The position numbers and the translations under genes were made by a program. The notes under the pieces were generated by a model. It saw only the letters and a list, made by a program, of their open reading frames with translations. It had not been told where the DNA came from and searched no databases. A DNA stretch of 64,000 nt from Chitinilyticum piscinae (GTDB taxonomy: Bacteria; Pseudomonadota; Gammaproteobacteria; Burkholderiales; Chitinibacteraceae): positions 62,001 to 126,000 of the forward strand of contig NZ_JADFUA010000009.1 of the NCBI RefSeq assembly GCF_015223195.1, written 5' to 3'. Positions 61,418-64,000 of the stretch are shown one piece after another; within the stretch, counting starts at the first letter, position 1, and each line of letters starts with the position of its first letter.

Positions 61418-63136
61418 ATGACCAAGCCACTCATCATGCTCGTATTGCTGTGCAGCTTGCTCGCGGCGTGTTCTACCCGCACTCAGGAAGCGGCTCCTGC
61501 AGCACCGGAGGCCAAGCAGCAGCCAGCAACCGCCACGGAATCTGCTGTCCGCAATCAGCAAAAAGGGGATGCCCGCCATGAAGGAATTGCCGCCACGCCC
61601 AGCGAGCGCAAGCTCCTCAGCGCTGACTATGCGCGCCGTGAAATGACAGCGCCGAGTGTTGCAATGCCTGCACCGATTAGCGTACCTGTGATTGATGAAA
61701 CGCGGGAAAACTATGCGCAACTCAATGACCACCCAATCAAGGCAGTGATCGAAGAACCAGTTTCCACCTTCAGCATCGATGTCGACACCGCTAGCTATGC
61801 CAACGTGCGACGCATGCTGCGCAGCGGCCAGTTACCACCGCACGATGCGGTCCGGGTTGAGGAATTGATCAATTATTTTCCCTACGAATATCCGCGCCGG
61901 CTCAGTACCCATCCCTTCACGGTCAACACTGAAATTGCCCCTGCCCCCTGGGGCACCAATAAACAGCTGATCCGCATCGGCATCCGTGCGCAGGAACTGC
62001 AGCAAGCCTCATTACCACCCGCTAATCTGGTATTTCTGGTCGATGTCTCCGGCTCGATGAACAGCCCGGACAAGCTGCCGTTGTTGAAGTCCTCACTCAA
62101 GCTGCTGGCAGAGCGGATTCGCCATCAGGATCGCGTATCACTGGTGGTGTATGCCTCGGGTACAGGCGTGGTCCTGGAGCCCACCAGCAATCGCGAACAG
62201 GTATTGCGCGCAATCGACCAGCTGCGTCCCGGTGGTTCCACTGCCGGCGAAGCTGGAATCCGCCTGGCATATCGGATGGCGCGGCAAGCCTTCATCCAAG
62301 GAGGCATTAACCGTATCCTGCTGGCAACCGATGGCGATTTCAACGTTGGCATCAGTGATATTGGGCAGCTCAAACAGTTGGTCGAGCGGGAACGAGAGGC
62401 AGGTATTTCGTTAACAACCTTGGGCTTTGGTACCGGGAATTACAACGACGCACTGATGGAACAACTGGCCGACATTGGTAATGGCAACCACCACTACATC
62501 GACTCGCTGAATGAAGGACAGAAAGTACTGGTAGAGGAAATGAGCTCGACGCTCGCCACCGTTGCCAAGGATGTGAAAATCCAGGTCGAGTTCAACCCGC
62601 AGCAGGTGAGCGAATATCGTCTGATCGGCTACAACAACCGCATGCTCCGCCGCGAGGATTTCAATAATGACAAGGTGGATGCGGGTGATGCGGGAGCAGG
62701 CCAGACGGTCACGGCGATCTATGAGGTCACCTTCACCGGCGCAGCCGGCTACCTTGAGCCCCTGCGCTATGGCAACAAAAAACTGGGCAGAAGTACCACG
62801 ATAGGCGAGGAGCTGGCCTTTCTGCGTTTGCGGTATAAAGAACCGGATGGTACACGCAGCCAACTGCTGGAGATCCCGCTGCGCAAGGCCGATGCACGCC
62901 CCAGCTTCAGCGCGGCAAGCAATGAATTCCGCTTTGCTACAGCGGTTGCCAGCTTCGGGGAATTATTGCGCGGTGGCCAATTCCAGCAGGGTATGGACTT
63001 TGCGCGCGTCGGGCAAATCGCCACGGCAGCACGGGGGGCGGACCCCTTCGGTTACCGAGCCGAGTTCGTACAGCTTGCCCGCTTGGCCGGTCAATTGTTG
63101 CCAGGGCAGGCAACGGCTACGTATCCGATTGACTAG
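61418..63136 (+). CDS. VWA-domain lipoprotein (YfbK-like)
   Basis: 572 residues from the ATG at 61418 with AAGGAG upstream. The lipoprotein signal ends LLAACS. After an Ala/Gln-rich spacer (~25-95), the YfbK N-terminal domain (TFSIDVDTASYANVRRMLRSGQLPPHDAVRVEELINYF) covers ~115-165. The von Willebrand A domain (~203-375) has an intact MIDAS, DVSGS at 209-213, TDGD, and a metal-site Thr. The C-terminal DUF3520-like domain (~385-570) ends the protein. It is surface or periplasmic and metal-binding. An ECF sigma factor gene follows by 50 bases, so it may be regulated with, or report to, that sigma factor. Confidence 0.87.
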   Translation: MTKPLIMLVLLCSLLAACSTRTQEAAPAAPEAKQQPATATESAVRNQQKGDARHEGIAATPSERKLLSADYARREMTAPSVAMPAPISVPVIDETRENYAQLNDHPIKAVIEEPVSTFSIDVDTASYANVRRMLRSGQLPPHDAVRVEELINYFPYEYPRRLSTHPFTVNTEIAPAPWGTNKQLIRIGIRAQELQQASLPPANLVFLVDVSGSMNSPDKLPLLKSSLKLLAERIRHQDRVSLVVYASGTGVVLEPTSNREQVLRAIDQLRPGGSTAGEAGIRLAYRMARQAFIQGGINRILLATDGDFNVGISDIGQLKQLVEREREAGISLTTLGFGTGNYNDALMEQLADIGNGNHHYIDSLNEGQKVLVEEMSSTLATVAKDVKIQVEFNPQQVSEYRLIGYNNRMLRREDFNNDKVDAGDAGAGQTVTAIYEVTFTGAAGYLEPLRYGNKKLGRSTTIGEELAFLRLRYKEPDGTRSQLLEIPLRKADARPSFSAASNEFRFATAVASFGELLRGGQFQQGMDFARVGQIATAARGADPFGYRAEFVQLARLAGQLLPGQATATYPID

Positions 63137-63186
63137 AGCAAGCAAGCTGGCTGGCGCGTCTAGCCAAAGCCGTTTACAGTAAGCGG

Positions 63187-63759
63187 ATGCATCCGGCAGA
63201 CAGCAATCAGCGCGACGACGCAGCTTTGATGATGGCCTGGCGCGGCGGCGATCCCACAGCATTCGACACGCTGTACCATCGCCACCGCCAGCGGCTGTTG
63301 CGCTTTCTGATCCATGAAACCGGCAGCACGGCTGCCGGTGAAGAGGTATTTCAGGAGGTCTGGATGACGCTGATCCGCCAACGCGAAAGTTATCAGCCGC
63401 TGGCGCGCTTCAGCACCTTTCTGCTGGGTATCGCCCATAGCCGGCTAGTCGATTGGTTCCGGCGTCATTCCCGGCATCGCTGGAATAGCGATCTGGATAC
63501 TGCCGCCGAAGTTGCCGATCACTGCCCCCTCCCCGAGCAACTGGCAGCCAACAGACAGCTTCAGCAGCAATTGCGGAATTGCTTGCGCCAACTGCCACCG
63601 GAGCAGCGCGAAGCATTCCTGCTCAAGGAAGAGCATGAGCTCGGCCTCCACGAGATCGCCGAGCTGACACGCAGTGCTGCGGAAACGGTTAAAAGCCGCA
63701 TTCGCTATGCCATCAGCAAATTGCGCACCTGCCTGAGTGGAGCTACCCAGCATGACTGA
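63187..63759 (+). CDS. ECF-type RNA polymerase sigma factor
   Basis: 190 residues. Region 2: DPTAFDTLYHRHRQRLLRFL and VFQEVWMTLI, with FLLGIAHSRLVDWFRRH for promoter melting. Region 4: LPPEQREAFLLKEEHELGLHEIAELTRSAAETVKSRIRYAISKL. It directs polymerase to a small regulon. The next gene overlaps it by eight bases and has the look of its anti-sigma factor. Promoters of its own regulon cannot be read from one gene. Confidence 0.92.
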   Translation: MHPADSNQRDDAALMMAWRGGDPTAFDTLYHRHRQRLLRFLIHETGSTAAGEEVFQEVWMTLIRQRESYQPLARFSTFLLGIAHSRLVDWFRRHSRHRWNSDLDTAAEVADHCPLPEQLAANRQLQQQLRNCLRQLPPEQREAFLLKEEHELGLHEIAELTRSAAETVKSRIRYAISKLRTCLSGATQHD

Positions 63760-64000
63760 TAACGAACAAGGGATCCCGCACGACCCGCAACTGAGCCGGC
63801 TGTATCAGCATCTGGACTTTCCCGAGCCAAGCCCGTCTACGGACCAAGCAATTCTACAAGCAGCTCGGCTCGCCGTTGCCACACCCCGAGTCAGCAAGGC
63901 TCGGCGGGTATTGCACTGGCTGCTTCAGCCTCAACAGCTTGCTGCGATGGCATCAGTCTCTGTGCTCGCCTTCCTCGGCCTGCTGAGCCTGCACCGCCCG
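63752..64000 (+). CDS. Probable anti-sigma factor, N-terminal part
   Basis: Only the first 83 residues lie in the window. The start overlaps the sigma factor stop by eight bases. The N-terminal ~55 residues are soluble (MTDNEQGIPHDPQLSRLY); a membrane helix (~65-79, AAMASVSVLAFLGLLSL) follows. One helix after a soluble sigma-binding domain is the common layout of ECF anti-sigma factors. The gene's identity rests on position and topology. Confidence 0.6.
   Translation, partial: MTDNEQGIPHDPQLSRLYQHLDFPEPSPSTDQAILQAARLAVATPRVSKARRVLHWLLQPQQLAAMASVSVLAFLGLLSLHRP

Overview
The window looks like a chromosome segment of a chitin-degrading betaproteobacterium, most likely of the order Neisseriales (Chitinibacter/Chitiniphilus/Chitinolyticbacter type). 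The evidence is three large secreted chitinases with chitin-binding modules, a type IV pilus minor-pilin cluster, betaproteobacterial housekeeping genes (argJ, gltX, proS, mutY, nadA, rsmJ, mtfA, mltF, xthA) and high GC with tightly packed ATGA/TGATG overlaps. The genus is an inference from gene content.

Layout. 1-14.2 kb: end of a Na+/H+ antiporter; a GH19 chitinase facing a GH18 chitinase; a surface-sugar cluster on the minus strand (GtrB-like glycosyltransferase, GtrA-like flippase, two DUF2298 polytopic membrane proteins); a second GH18 chitinase. 14.3-23.5 kb: an eleven-gene operon for a compact type II secretion / type IV pilus-like machine (GspG, GspF, GspE, PilM/N/O/P-like proteins, a lipoprotein secretin, three further pseudopilin-like proteins). 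23.5-32.7 kb: NAD synthesis (nadA and a nadM-Nudix fusion), an aminotransferase, two unknown proteins, gltX, mltF and tRNA-Ser(CGA). 32.7-33.7 kb: a gene-poor stretch ending in a self-contained unit of promoter, structured leader, 47-codon ORF and terminator. 33.7-46.9 kb: a diguanylate cyclase, a methyltransferase behind a Fur-box-like site, a Crp-type regulator, argJ, a SLATT-like membrane protein, a small low-confidence accessory island flanked by two copies of a GNAT 3' end, mutY and AsmA. 46.9-54.8 kb: rsmJ, mtfA, a Nudix-TenI fusion, xthA, a second Crp-type regulator, a lytic transglycosylase and proS. 54.9-59.0 kb: a pilin and a minor-pilin operon (FimT, PilW, PilX, PilV). 59-64 kb: a tautomerase, an orphan PhnD-like protein, a YdcF protein, a VWA lipoprotein, an ECF sigma factor and the start of its probable anti-sigma factor.

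How the parts fit together. The chitinases carry Sec signal peptides, and a secretion machine lies directly behind one of them. The pilV-like gene at 58037-59023 encodes a minor pilin whose C terminus carries, after a Thr/Pro linker, a module that aligns by eye with the N-terminal chitin-binding module of the GH18 chitinase at 12099. The cell may therefore bind chitin with its pilus as well as digest it with secreted enzymes.

The most unexpected signal is a family of intergenic elements of exactly 47 nt with the form GGTAT-N37-ATACC. Five copies are exact and three have one mismatch in the end pentamers. Nearly all lie between converging genes. I know of no described family with this form.
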